Of a DNA stretch of 64,000 nt, positions 30,252 through 39,453 are shown piece after piece (the stretch's first letter is position 1; each line of letters starts with the position of its first letter). Position numbers and translations under genes: made by a program. The stretch is from NCBI RefSeq assembly GCF_001606025.1, contig NZ_CP014945.1, forward strand, positions 1 through 64,000. The letters run 5' to 3'. Under the pieces are notes generated by a model. The model saw only the letters and a program-made list of their open reading frames with translations, ran no database searches and was not told the DNA's origin. The DNA comes from Psychrobacter alimentarius (GTDB lineage Bacteria; Pseudomonadota; Gammaproteobacteria; Pseudomonadales; Moraxellaceae).

Positions 30252-31322
30252 AGCACGCTCTCATTAAAAACAGTGTAAAGACTATCTTATCAAAACTACC
30301 AGCTGAACCCAGTCATTTATCGACAATCCTCTTAGTATAATTGTAGCGTTTTTAAGACAGCTCAATTCGATAAAGTCTTGGCAAAAATAGGTACAAGATG
30401 ATGAAACGATAGGGACTCATTTCGTTAATGACCTTGTTCAACAGAAAACTGCTGATGACGCTATTGCCTCTAAATGCTTTTTTAACGTTTATTTTTGCCA
30501 CAATTTTATCCAAGTCTTACAAAAATAAATGACAGAAAAAAAATAAAATATTGAGAGGGTTTTATCACAGAAAATAAGTTTGACGATGGATACCACCGTC
30601 ACAGGATTGGCGGACAACTATATTCAACGGTCTTTTACGACCAGTGATTAGTTATTAAAAACAATATTGTAAGTGGAAATTACCATATTTTTTTGTGCGT
30701 TTTGCTCAATACCTTATGAATACAGACCTTGCGAATCATAACCGTTGGCTAAAATCATAAAGCAAGTCGTATCAAACAAAGAGATATAAACGGTATGTTT
30801 ATGACGATAAAAGGTTATAAATACAATAAAAAACTTCTGTTATTACTGGATTTTTACTCAATTTTCAGCCATCAAAAAAACTTATTTTTAGATATTTTTC
30901 GCACTTATGTTCAATCTGAGCATATCGAAAATTGTTGACATTGATACTGTTTTTTATTACTAATGGTTATCCATAATGTTACTAATAATTATCCAAAGTC
31001 ATCTCTATTACCATAATTAAGTCTCAATTTTGTTTCAAGATTTATGCTTCAACGGTCGAATAAAGCGACGAGTGGTATAAATATTGAGAATTAGTTTGTG
31101 CTCAGATCTGACGCCTTCAAGCCTATCAGACCGCGATTTCAGGAGCACTGCAGCATTGGTTGCTGTGACGATGATTGCTGTGACGATGATTGCTGTGAGC
31201 GTGGTTAGAGTGCTCGTGGTTAGAGTATGAATAGAGTGGATAAGTATCAGCATACGGATAAATTAAATGGACTTACTACAACTCAGTAAATCCGCCCAGC
31301 CACTTACCTGCTAGGATATTAC
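30252..31322. other. Large intergenic region upstream of oppA
   Basis: About 1.07 kb of AT-rich DNA separates the DUF2157 gene (minus) from oppA (plus). It holds the 15-bp periodic repeats near 31161-31230 and two DnaA-box-like sequences, TTATCCATA (30967) and TTATCCAAA (30989). No convincing ORF, terminator or RNA gene was seen. The length and composition suggest that it carries the opp promoter and regulatory sites, or decayed sequence. Confidence 0.4.
31161..31230. repeat. 15-bp periodic tandem repeats upstream of oppA
   Basis: The unit TGCTGTGACGATGAT occurs twice perfectly (31161-31190) and a third time as TGCTGTGAGCGTGGT (31191-31205). The following GTGGTTAGAG unit recurs with the same 15-bp period at 31201 and 31216. 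The period is a multiple of three, so a short minus-strand reading frame crosses it with repeated ATAIIV residues; I do not regard that as a gene. Confidence 0.85.
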
Positions 31323-32996
31323 ATGATGCGCCCTTCCAACCACCTTCTGACGTCTGTGTTTTTACCCACTTCTCTTGTACTGGCCATGTTTATGACAGGC
31401 TGTAGCAACAACTCTGCAAGCGATGGCACTGCCAGCCAATCTTCAAATATCGATCCAAACGTATTGGCCGACACTCAAGAATTGGTTGTCAATAACGCTG
31501 CCGAGCCAGAGTCGCTTGATCCGCACAAAGTCTCTGGCGTCCCTGAAGCAGGTATCGACCGTCAGATGTTTGAAGGGCTGACTAATACGGATGCGGATGG
31601 CAAAACCATTCCGGGTATGGCGACAAGTTGGGAGAGTTCAGACAACAAAGTGTGGACGTTTAAGCTGCGTGATGCCAAGTGGTCAAATGGTGATCCTGTG
31701 ACCGCAGAGGATTTTGTTTATAGCTTGCGCCGTCTGGTCGATCCAAATACCGCTTCTCCTTATTCGAGCTATCTAGTCGATGCCAAGATTGTGGGCGCTG
31801 AGCAAATCGTTGAGGGTAAAGCGGGTATAGACACCCTTGGCGTAGAAGCACTAGATGACAAAACTCTGCAAGTGACTTTATCAGAGCCTGTGCCTTATTT
31901 CCCAGACATGATGATTCACAACTCGGTCAAGCCCGTCCACCAAAAAACGATCGAAGCGTTTGGTGATAAATGGACAGACCCTGCCAATATCGTGGTCAAT
32001 GGCCCTTATAAAGTCAGCAAATGGCAGGTCAATGATCAAATCGTCCTAACGCGTAACCCTGCTTATTACGATGACGCCAATACCAAAATTGATACTGTCA
32101 CGATGCTCGCGATTCCTTCTAGTACCACCGATGTGGCGCGCTATCAGGCAGGCGAGGTCGATATGACCTACAACGAAATCCCAACTGAGCAATTTGCGTC
32201 TCTCAAAGAGCAGCTTGGTGATGAGCTAACCGTCTCTCCTTATCTGTGTACTTACTATTATGAATTTAACAATGTCAAACCACCATTTGATGATGTCAAA
32301 GTGCGCCGTGCGCTCGCCTTGGCATTAGATCGTGACACGGTAGTCGATAAGGTCATCGGCCAAGGGCAAACAGCGGCGTATCAGCTCACACCGACCGCGA
32401 CTAATGGCGGTGTAAAAAACATGCCAGAGTGGGCAACATGGGATAAAGAGAAGCGTCTGGCAGAAGCCAAAAAACTGCTGAATGAAGCAGGCTATAGCGA
32501 GAGCAATCCACTGACATTTGAGCTGCTGTACAACACCAATGATCTTCATAAGAAAACGGCGCTTGCCGTCGCCTCGCTATGGAAACAATCGCTTGGCTTC
32601 GTAGATGTCAACTTGATCAATAAAGAATGGAAAACCTACCTCGATACTCGCCGTAATGGTAACTATCAAATCGCGCGCGCGGGTTGGTGTGGTGATTACA
32701 ACGAGGCTTCAACTTTCTTGAACATCGTAAAAACAGGTAATAGTAACAACCACGGTAAATACTCCAATGCCAATTTTGATAGCCTGATGGCACAAACGCT
32801 AAAACCAGGTGTGACGCCTGAGCAGCGCGTTGATTTATACAACAAAGCCGAGGCTCAGCTGGACAAAGACATGCCTTTATTGAATGTTTATCACTATGTC
32901 AGCCCTCGTTTGGTTAAGCCTTATGTTATTGGCTTCCCAATGAAAGATGCCCTAAACAACTGGCAAGCAAAAGATTTATCCATTGCTAAACACTGA
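31323..32996 (+). CDS. oppA: Oligopeptide ABC transporter substrate-binding lipoprotein OppA
   Basis: OppA binds peptides in the periplasm and hands them to OppBC. The signal sequence ends in the lipobox MTGC (Cys27), followed by an acidic N-terminal linker. The solute-binding protein family 5 fold is visible from LVVNNAAEPESLDPHKVSGVPE through PGMATSWESSDNKVWTFKLRDAKWSNGDPVTAEDFVYSLRRL to the C terminus, where RAGWCGDYNEASTFLN and the preceding conserved loop fit E. coli OppA. The length of 557 suits the family. It is the first gene of a complete oppABCDF operon. AGGA lies 6 bp before ATG 31323 and 9 bp before a second ATG. Confidence 0.96.
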   Translation: MMRPSNHLLTSVFLPTSLVLAMFMTGCSNNSASDGTASQSSNIDPNVLADTQELVVNNAAEPESLDPHKVSGVPEAGIDRQMFEGLTNTDADGKTIPGMATSWESSDNKVWTFKLRDAKWSNGDPVTAEDFVYSLRRLVDPNTASPYSSYLVDAKIVGAEQIVEGKAGIDTLGVEALDDKTLQVTLSEPVPYFPDMMIHNSVKPVHQKTIEAFGDKWTDPANIVVNGPYKVSKWQVNDQIVLTRNPAYYDDANTKIDTVTMLAIPSSTTDVARYQAGEVDMTYNEIPTEQFASLKEQLGDELTVSPYLCTYYYEFNNVKPPFDDVKVRRALALALDRDTVVDKVIGQGQTAAYQLTPTATNGGVKNMPEWATWDKEKRLAEAKKLLNEAGYSESNPLTFELLYNTNDLHKKTALAVASLWKQSLGFVDVNLINKEWKTYLDTRRNGNYQIARAGWCGDYNEASTFLNIVKTGNSNNHGKYSNANFDSLMAQTLKPGVTPEQRVDLYNKAEAQLDKDMPLLNVYHYVSPRLVKPYVIGFPMKDALNNWQAKDLSIAKH

Positions 32997-33150
32997 TAGA
33001 TCAAGATAAAACTGAGTGCGATGATTGAGACCTCGGCTGACTCATTGCACTCACTGCTATTGCCAGTAAGCCATCATGGCGTGTTACATCTGCTGTATCT
33101 TTCTAGCTTTTATTGAGCTTAGAAGCCAGCATTTCCATAGAAGAGGTATT

Positions 33151-34071
33151 ATGTTAAAACTGATTTTTCGGCGTATTCTAGAGGCCATCCCGACCTTATT
33201 TGTTTTGATAACCGTCTCCTTTTTTATGATGCGCTTAGCACCAGGCAATCCTTTCTCAGGCGAGCGTACCTTATCCCCGGCCGTACTGGCCAATATTGAA
33301 GCCAAATACAATCTTAATGATCCTCTTTGGTTACAGTATATCCATTATCTGGGACAACTTGCTGTCGGCGACTTTGGACCTTCCTTTAAATATAAAGACT
33401 ATACGGTCAATGAGCTGTTGTCGCAGTCGTTTCCAGTATCGATGGAGCTTGGGGTTTATGCGTTTATCTTAGCATTGGTCTTAGGGTTGATTTTTGGGGT
33501 AATCGCAGCGCTTAAGCAAAACTCATGGATAGATTATGTACTCATGGCATTTGCGATGACGGGGGTTGTGATTCCAAGCTTTGTTAAAGCCCCATTACTG
33601 GTGCTCATTTTTGCGATCATTTTGCACTGGCTGCCAGCGGGTGGATGGAATGATGGCGCGTTACAAAATCTCATCTTACCAGTCACCGCCTTGGCCTTGG
33701 CATATACGGCCAGTATCGCGCGGATCATGCGTGGATCAATGATTGAGGTGATGAATAGCCAATATATCAGAACGGCTAGAGCTAAAGGCTTACCGATGCG
33801 CCAGATTGTCATGAAGCACGCGCTGAGACCGGCGATGTTACCTGTGATTTCCTATTTAGGCCCTGCCTTTGTCGGCATTATCACAGGCTCTATCGTGATT
33901 GAGACTATCTTTGGTTTGCCGGGTATTGGGCAGTTATTTGTGAATGGCGCACTCAACCGTGATTATGGTGTGGTGCTTAGTTTGACCATTTTGGTGGGTG
34001 TATTGACCATCACCTTCAATGCCATCGTTGATATTTTATATGCCATGATTGACCCAAAAATTCAGTATTAA
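33151..34071 (+). CDS. oppB: Oligopeptide ABC transporter permease OppB
   Basis: OppB is one of the two membrane permeases of the Opp importer. The protein has about six membrane segments and the cytoplasmic coupling (EAA) loop IRTARAKGLPMRQIVMKHALRPAMLPV that contacts the ATPases. The ATG at 33151 (MLKLIFRRILEAIPTLFVLI) has AGAGG 6 bp upstream and gives 306 residues, the length of E. coli OppB; an in-frame ATG at 33076 has no RBS. The gap to oppA is 154 bp, longer than the others in this operon. Confidence 0.96.
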   Translation: MLKLIFRRILEAIPTLFVLITVSFFMMRLAPGNPFSGERTLSPAVLANIEAKYNLNDPLWLQYIHYLGQLAVGDFGPSFKYKDYTVNELLSQSFPVSMELGVYAFILALVLGLIFGVIAALKQNSWIDYVLMAFAMTGVVIPSFVKAPLLVLIFAIILHWLPAGGWNDGALQNLILPVTALALAYTASIARIMRGSMIEVMNSQYIRTARAKGLPMRQIVMKHALRPAMLPVISYLGPAFVGIITGSIVIETIFGLPGIGQLFVNGALNRDYGVVLSLTILVGVLTITFNAIVDILYAMIDPKIQY

Positions 34072-34114
34072 ATATGATGAATTATTATTTAAGCAGATCA
34101 TTACAAGGACAACT

Positions 34115-35020
34115 ATGAGCCTTATTGTAGACCAGCCCACCGACATTATCCTGTCGCCAGCGAAAGAGATTAAAGGTCGCAGTCTTTGGCAAGATGCGTG
34201 GCGACGTTTTTATCAAAACAAGGCGGCTGTGGCCAGCTTTTTTATCTTATTACTGATTGGGGCTTTTGTCCTATTTGTCCCGTTGTTTGCTCCTTTTGGT
34301 TATGCCGAGACCGATTGGAATTTTATGCAAGCTGCGCCTTCTATCGAAAATAAGCATTATTTTGGTACCGATTCACTTGGTCGAGATTTATTGGTGCGTA
34401 CCGCCGTTGGTGGCCGTATCTCCTTAATGGTTGGGATAGCGGGAGCGACGGTTGCTGTACTTTTCGGTACCATTTATGGTGCGACGTCAGGCTATCTTGG
34501 CGGTAAAGTTGACATGGTGATGATGCGGTTTTTAGAGATTTTAAGTGCCTTTCCGTTCATGTTTTTTGTGATTTTATTGGTCACGATATTTGGACGCAAC
34601 TTGGTCTTAATCTTTGTCGCTATCGGACTGGTGTCTTGGTTGGATGTCGCTCGGATTGTTCGTGGTCAGACGCTCAGCTTGAAGAGTAAAGAGTTCATCG
34701 AAGCGGCTCATGTAGGCGGCGTCTCAGGCTTTAATATTATCAAACGCCATATCGTGCCTAACGTGCTGGGTGTGGTGGTGATTTATGCCTCACTACTGGT
34801 ACCGACGATGATTTTGTTTGAGTCGTTTTTGAGCTTTTTGGGACTGGGTGTACAAGAACCGATGACTAGCTGGGGTGCGCTATTGCAAGAAGGCTCTCGC
34901 ACCATGCAAGTGGCGCCTTGGCAGATTTTGATTCCGTCGGCTTTTTTGGTCATTACTTTATTTTGCTTTAACTTTATTGGCGACGGTCTACGTGATGCGT
35001 TTGACCCTAAAGACCGCTAG
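34115..35020 (+). CDS. oppC: Oligopeptide ABC transporter permease OppC
   Basis: OppC is the second permease. An N-terminal cytoplasmic lead (to about 30) precedes a first helix and then GTDSLGRDLLVRTAVGGRISL, typical of OppC/DppC. The coupling loop is RGQTLSLKSKEFIEAAHVGGVSGFNIIKRHIVPNV. The ATG at 34115 has AAGGA 6 bp upstream and gives 301 residues; an upstream in-frame ATG at 34049 would overlap oppB. Confidence 0.96.
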   Translation: MSLIVDQPTDIILSPAKEIKGRSLWQDAWRRFYQNKAAVASFFILLLIGAFVLFVPLFAPFGYAETDWNFMQAAPSIENKHYFGTDSLGRDLLVRTAVGGRISLMVGIAGATVAVLFGTIYGATSGYLGGKVDMVMMRFLEILSAFPFMFFVILLVTIFGRNLVLIFVAIGLVSWLDVARIVRGQTLSLKSKEFIEAAHVGGVSGFNIIKRHIVPNVLGVVVIYASLLVPTMILFESFLSFLGLGVQEPMTSWGALLQEGSRTMQVAPWQILIPSAFLVITLFCFNFIGDGLRDAFDPKDR

Positions 35021-35032
35021 GAGAGTGACATC

Positions 35033-36127
35033 GTGGTAACTAAAGAATTCAGTAACACCATTAATGACAATCTTAATGATGGTTCTAATAACAGTCTCAT
35101 TACGCCTTCGAACACCTTGCTAGCAGTAAAAGATTTGTCCGTTCAGTTTAAGACTGAGGATGGTCTGGTGACAGCGGTGAATGGGTTAAATTTTGATCTG
35201 CATGAGGGTGAAACCTTAGGCATCGTTGGTGAATCAGGCTCTGGCAAATCGCAGACCGCTTTTGCCATTATGGGATTGCTGGCAAAAAATGGTCATGCCA
35301 AAGGCTCAGTACGCTTTCAAGGCAATGAGTTACTCAGCTTGTCGCAAAAGGCACTGAATAAAATCCGTGCCGAACAAGTGGCGATGATTTTTCAAGATCC
35401 CATGACGTCACTAAATCCTTATATGAAGATAGGCGATCAGCTCGCCGAAGTATTGACCTTGCATAAGGGGATGAATAAAAAGGAGGCGTGGGCAGAGTCG
35501 ATACGCATGCTAGATGCCGTCAAAATCCCTGAGGCCAAAAAACGCATTGGCATGTATCCGCATGAGTTCTCAGGCGGTATGCGTCAGCGGGTGATGATTG
35601 CGATGGCATTGCTCTGTCGCCCTAAATTATTAATTGCTGATGAGCCGACCACCGCACTTGATGTGACGGTTCAAGCGCAAATCATGGTGTTATTGAACGA
35701 GCTAAAACGCGACTTCGGTACGACTATTATTATGATTACCCATGATTTGGGCGTAGTAGCGGGTATCTGTGATCGTGTCCTTGTGATGTATGCCGGTCGC
35801 ACGATGGCTTATGGCGAGACGGAGGAGATTTTTTATACCCCGACCCATCCATATACCATCGGGTTATTAAAAGCCATTCCGCGTCTGGATAACGAGATGG
35901 GCAAGCTTGAGACGATTCCTGGCAGTCCGCCAAACTTACTGGACTTGCCTGCAGGCTGTCCTTTTTATGAGCGCTGCCCTCATGCGATGGATATCTGCCG
36001 TGATACGCCGCCGCCACTTGAGTTTTTGCCGCACGACCGTCAGCGCGCTTGTCATTGGCACCCTGAAATGAAATTAGATACCTTGACGGATATCGATGCC
36101 AATCATCCATCAGAGATAGAGGGGTAG
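35033..36127 (+). CDS. oppD: Oligopeptide ABC transporter ATPase OppD
   Basis: OppD is one of two ATPases that power uptake. Walker A is GESGSGKSQ near residue 65, the ABC signature FSGGMRQRV near 185, and Walker B LLIADEPTTALD near 205. The C-terminal extension has the Cys cluster CPFYERCPHAMDICRDTPP, which in Opp/Dpp ATPases binds an iron-sulfur cluster or stabilises the dimer. The start is GTG 35033, with AGGAG 8-12 bp upstream and 12 bp after the oppC stop. A non-conserved 28-residue N-terminal lead precedes the ABC domain. Confidence 0.96.
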   Translation: MVTKEFSNTINDNLNDGSNNSLITPSNTLLAVKDLSVQFKTEDGLVTAVNGLNFDLHEGETLGIVGESGSGKSQTAFAIMGLLAKNGHAKGSVRFQGNELLSLSQKALNKIRAEQVAMIFQDPMTSLNPYMKIGDQLAEVLTLHKGMNKKEAWAESIRMLDAVKIPEAKKRIGMYPHEFSGGMRQRVMIAMALLCRPKLLIADEPTTALDVTVQAQIMVLLNELKRDFGTTIIMITHDLGVVAGICDRVLVMYAGRTMAYGETEEIFYTPTHPYTIGLLKAIPRLDNEMGKLETIPGSPPNLLDLPAGCPFYERCPHAMDICRDTPPPLEFLPHDRQRACHWHPEMKLDTLTDIDANHPSEIEG

Positions 36128-36130
36128 ACG

Positions 36131-37162
36131 ATGATGACACAGATTACTAATAGCAGCGCAAGCCAGCCTAAAACACCGTTACTCAAAGTACGGGATGTCC
36201 ATACCACGTTTAATATCAAACAAAAAGGCACTTACTTTTGGCAAAAGCCTGCGACGTTAAAAGCCGTCAATGGTGTCTCGTTTGAGATATTTGCTGGTGA
36301 AACCTTGGGCGTGGTAGGCGAGTCAGGCTGCGGCAAATCGACCCTTGCTCGTACTATCGTGGGTTTGATCGAAGCCAACTCTGGTAGCATCTTGTTCAAT
36401 GAAGAAGAGCTCGTCGGCGCGTCCAAAAAAACCATGAGAATGAAGCGCAAAGACATTCAAATGATTTTTCAAGATCCGCTCGCCTCATTGAATCCGCGCA
36501 TGACAGTGGGCGATATCATTGCCGAACCGCTACGTACTTATTATCCCAAAATGAAAAAAGGTGACGTACAAAGCGAAGTACGTGAGATTATGAAAAAGGT
36601 GGGACTACTGCCCAATCAGATCAACCGATATCCGCATGAGTTCTCAGGTGGACAGTGTCAGCGCATTGGCATTGCCCGCGCTTTAATCTTAAAGCCCAGA
36701 ATTATCATCTGTGATGAGCCAGTCTCGGCGCTTGATGTTTCTATTCAAGCGCAGGTCATCAATTTATTGCAAGACATCCAAGAAGAGATGGGACTTGCGC
36801 TTATCTTTATTGCCCATGATTTGTCGGTGATTAAGCATATTGCTGATCGAGTGCTGGTCATGTATTTGGGCAACGCCGTCGAGCTTGGAGTAAATAAAGC
36901 GGTGTATGGTAATCCGACCCATCCTTATACCCAAGCATTGATGTCGGCGGTACCGCTACCTGATCCTATTGCTGAGCGCAATAAAACCATTCAGTTATTG
37001 GAAGGCGATTTGCCAAGTCCGATTAATCCGCCCTCAGGCTGCGCGTTTCGGACGCGCTGTCCACTAGCGGATGAGGAGTGTGCTCAAATTAAACCGGTGC
37101 TGGAAGGGAATATAAACCACCGAGTGGCTTGTCTAAAAAATAAAGTCGAGGTGATATCGTAA
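36131..37162 (+). CDS. oppF: Oligopeptide ABC transporter ATPase OppF
   Basis: OppF is the partner ATPase of OppD. Walker A is GESGCGKST near residue 65, the ABC signature FSGGQCQRI near 175 and Walker B IIICDEPVSALD near 195. The C-terminal CAFRTRCPLADEECAQIKPVLE gives the matching Cys cluster. The N-terminal insertion NIKQKGTYFWQKPATLKAVNGVSF is typical of OppF/DppF. The gene starts 4 bp after the oppD stop, so the two are coupled. It ends the operon and is followed by a terminator at 37213. Confidence 0.96.
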   Translation: MMTQITNSSASQPKTPLLKVRDVHTTFNIKQKGTYFWQKPATLKAVNGVSFEIFAGETLGVVGESGCGKSTLARTIVGLIEANSGSILFNEEELVGASKKTMRMKRKDIQMIFQDPLASLNPRMTVGDIIAEPLRTYYPKMKKGDVQSEVREIMKKVGLLPNQINRYPHEFSGGQCQRIGIARALILKPRIIICDEPVSALDVSIQAQVINLLQDIQEEMGLALIFIAHDLSVIKHIADRVLVMYLGNAVELGVNKAVYGNPTHPYTQALMSAVPLPDPIAERNKTIQLLEGDLPSPINPPSGCAFRTRCPLADEECAQIKPVLEGNINHRVACLKNKVEVIS

Positions 37163-37212
37163 GTTAGCAGCCCTTTAATAATAGACGACTGTGTTAAGTT
37201 ACTTTATAAAAC

Positions 37213-37249
37213 AATACCAAAGGTGAATAACATCATCTTTGGTATTTTT
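37213..37249 (+). terminator. Terminator of opp operon
   Basis: A 14-bp stem (37213-37226 with 37233-37246, one G-U pair) is built on aataccaaag/ctttggtatt with a six-base loop and a T run. It follows oppF by about 50 bp. Confidence 0.9.
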
Positions 37250-37323
37250 ATAGGCGTGAGTGTTGATATATTTAGGGCATGTCGAATATTCAAAATGCCA
37301 TAAACCACGATAAAGTAACCATA

Positions 37324-37396
37324 GCGAGATTGACATGAATTTTGCGCAGCCGCTGTCTGCGAAGGTACAGCAAGCAAAATTTATGTCAATAGCACG
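37324..37396. repeat. Dispersed palindromic intergenic repeat, copy B
   Basis: The ends are inverted repeats (attgacat at 37329 and atgtcaat at 37383, extended by gaattttgc and gcaaaattt). The middle, gcagccgctgtctgcg and tacagcaagcaaa, aligns with copy A. It lies between the opp terminator and the DUF2798 gene. Confidence 0.75.
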
Positions 37397-37413
37397 TGAT
37401 ATTAGCCCGCTCT

Positions 37414-37668
37414 TTAATAAAACTCAATGCGACTCAGCACATGTTCTTGAATCATATAGGCACAAACATATGCACTCGGCCACGCTACGATAAAGGCCAA
37501 TCCCCACGAATGGAACAGCGTATCAAAAAACCCCTCGGTCCAGCCGACTTTAATCAGGATCAAAGCAGCTGAGATAATGAGTGACATCATCAGTGCCATA
37601 AGTCCGGTAAAGATTAGACGGTAGTATTTGCGCCGTGTACGGATTCTGATGGTGGGTATTTTACTCAT
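37414..37668 (-). CDS. Small membrane protein, DUF2798-like
   Basis: This 84-residue protein has two membrane segments (about 17-40 and 52-72; VGWTEGFFDTLFHSWGLAFIVAWPSAY contains the conserved TW-type pattern). Such DUF2798 proteins are small inner-membrane proteins of unknown function. A basic N terminus (RIRTRRKYYR) fits the positive-inside rule. Confidence 0.82.
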   Translation of the reverse strand: MSKIPTIRIRTRRKYYRLIFTGLMALMMSLIISAALILIKVGWTEGFFDTLFHSWGLAFIVAWPSAYVCAYMIQEHVLSRIEFY

Positions 37669-37720
37669 AGTTTTACTTATTTTGGTGATAAAAAGTTAGG
37701 ACATGTCAAACATTCGCACG

Positions 37721-39232
37721 CTATTTGCATTGTAGCAACACCGCACAGTTTTCAAAAGCGGTACTACTGCTAAACGTTTTGTTGCCGAGTACCCATAGTA
37801 AGGATAAATTGCTGGGTTGAGGGAGGTAACGGTTATTGTCAAAGCTGACTTCGCCGCGATCAAGCTGATTGGCAACGATAATATAGCGTGAGGGTGAGCT
37901 GGTAAATGTATTATCCTTAATACTTAATTTTTGAATATTAAATTGCAGGAGTAGCTGACCACCTTGTTGCTTACCAAGATCATTGTTGGTGACGGTATTA
38001 TTAACAAGGGTGATTTGTCTGACGCCGCCACGTTGCTCATCATAGCCACCGACTGCGAGACCAGCATAGCTGCTATCGGTGACCGTATTGCCCTCTACCC
38101 AGACCTCTTCTGTCAATTTTTGGAAGTGTTCACTGGCGACTTCGATACCAATATCATTGCCAGTCACGGTATTGTTTTGAATAAATACTTGCCTGCCTCC
38201 ATCGACATAAATACCACCCGCTGAAGGATTATCACCTTTGTAGCCAGGATTGCCAACGATGCTATTGCGCGTGACCGTATTGCCAATGATATCGCCTCGT
38301 CTGGCATAGTCGTTAGCGGTCTCTGCTGTTCCTTCAAAACCAATGATGTCGATACCAATGTTATCGTTGTTATTGACTTGGTTATGGTTCACTTCAAAGT
38401 TAGTCACATCCCCATTGAGTACGATCGCTTCACTACGACCTAAGGTGAGGTTTTCGACTCGATTATTATTGACCTGAATATCCCTAATAGGCTGAGTACC
38501 GTACACCGCAATGCCATGCGCATTGCCATACTCATTTTTAACGCGCGTGCCTAGATTATGAATATAGTTGTTTTCGATGAGGATATTATGGCTACTACCT
38601 GTCACATAGATCGCAGTGGGCGTAACCTGATCGCTAGTTGTCCAAAAGTTAGTAAACTCTAAGCCACGAATGATCACATAAGCTTGTTCTTCTATATGGA
38701 ACAGATGCTCATCGTCAGTACTTGGCGTGCCTGTGATGACTACTTTTGCAGCTGGCATCGCCTCAAAAATAATAGGCTGTGACAGTGTGCCAGAGTTTTC
38801 AATATAGACAGGCCCTTTATAAGTACCGGCGGCAATGTGTACTGTCGTTCCAGCGGTGGCGAGATCCGCCGCTCTTTGTATGGTCAGTACTGGTGAGTTA
38901 GCACTACCTGTTGCCGTATCGCTACCCGTTGTCGCCACGTAGATATGTTTACGCGTACTGTCATCGAGCGTTACATCATCAAGGGCTGAGCTGCGATCAT
39001 AAAATGCTTGGCTATTAGATGTCGGTGGTACTGTTTCAGGCGGTGTCGGGATATTTGGTATTGCGGGCGTGGCTGGTTCAGAAGTAGTAGGAGGAGTGGA
39101 AGCGTTTGAGTCTGTATCTGAGTCGCCACCACCGCAAGCAGGCAATACAATCACTACGGATGCAAGTAATCCAATAGGCAATAGCATGGATGAACGAATC
39201 TTTGAATACAGCGTTGACTGACGAGTCTTCAT
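37721..39232 (-). CDS. Right-handed parallel beta-helix lipoprotein
   Basis: This 503-residue lipoprotein has a signal peptide with lipobox LPAC (Cys33, followed by GGGDSD) and a low-complexity Pro/Thr linker (about 40-70). The conserved start YVATTGSDTATGSANSPVLTIQRAADLATAGTTVHIAAGTYKG then introduces a chain of PbH1 parallel beta-helix repeats (for example INNNRVENLTLG and VFIQNNTVTGNDIGIEV). Such folds are found in polysaccharide lyases, epimerases and surface binders. The catalytic residues are not recognisable and the ligand is unknown. The lipobox is followed by GGG, not Asp, which predicts outer-membrane sorting. Confidence 0.85.
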   Translation of the reverse strand: MKTRQSTLYSKIRSSMLLPIGLLASVVIVLPACGGGDSDTDSNASTPPTTSEPATPAIPNIPTPPETVPPTSNSQAFYDRSSALDDVTLDDSTRKHIYVATTGSDTATGSANSPVLTIQRAADLATAGTTVHIAAGTYKGPVYIENSGTLSQPIIFEAMPAAKVVITGTPSTDDEHLFHIEEQAYVIIRGLEFTNFWTTSDQVTPTAIYVTGSSHNILIENNYIHNLGTRVKNEYGNAHGIAVYGTQPIRDIQVNNNRVENLTLGRSEAIVLNGDVTNFEVNHNQVNNNDNIGIDIIGFEGTAETANDYARRGDIIGNTVTRNSIVGNPGYKGDNPSAGGIYVDGGRQVFIQNNTVTGNDIGIEVASEHFQKLTEEVWVEGNTVTDSSYAGLAVGGYDEQRGGVRQITLVNNTVTNNDLGKQQGGQLLLQFNIQKLSIKDNTFTSSPSRYIIVANQLDRGEVSFDNNRYLPQPSNLSLLWVLGNKTFSSSTAFENCAVLLQCK

Positions 39233-39453
39233 AGTACTTCCTAATAGTAGGATATAAGCTATCGATGAACAAAAAAGTAGATAAGTCTGAAGGGATCTTT
39301 GCTATAGCGGTTATAAAAATTGTCTTAAAAATGATTTATATCATATAACGATTTTTGCTACGATTGAATGACTTTTTACGCTTACGCGTTTGTCTCTAGT
39401 CCGCTTAGATGACCACTGATTGAATTGAGGACACCTCTTAATAAGGAAGAAAA

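Noticed and set aside
30575..30660. Short open stretches upstream of oppA in two frames
   Set aside because: Two different frames are open over the same 80 bases, no start with RBS and no family match; insufficient for a pseudogene call.
31035..31253. A 72-codon minus-strand ORF over the 15-bp repeats
   Set aside because: The composition (repeated TAIIVTA) comes from the in-frame 15-bp repeats; no RBS or homology seen.
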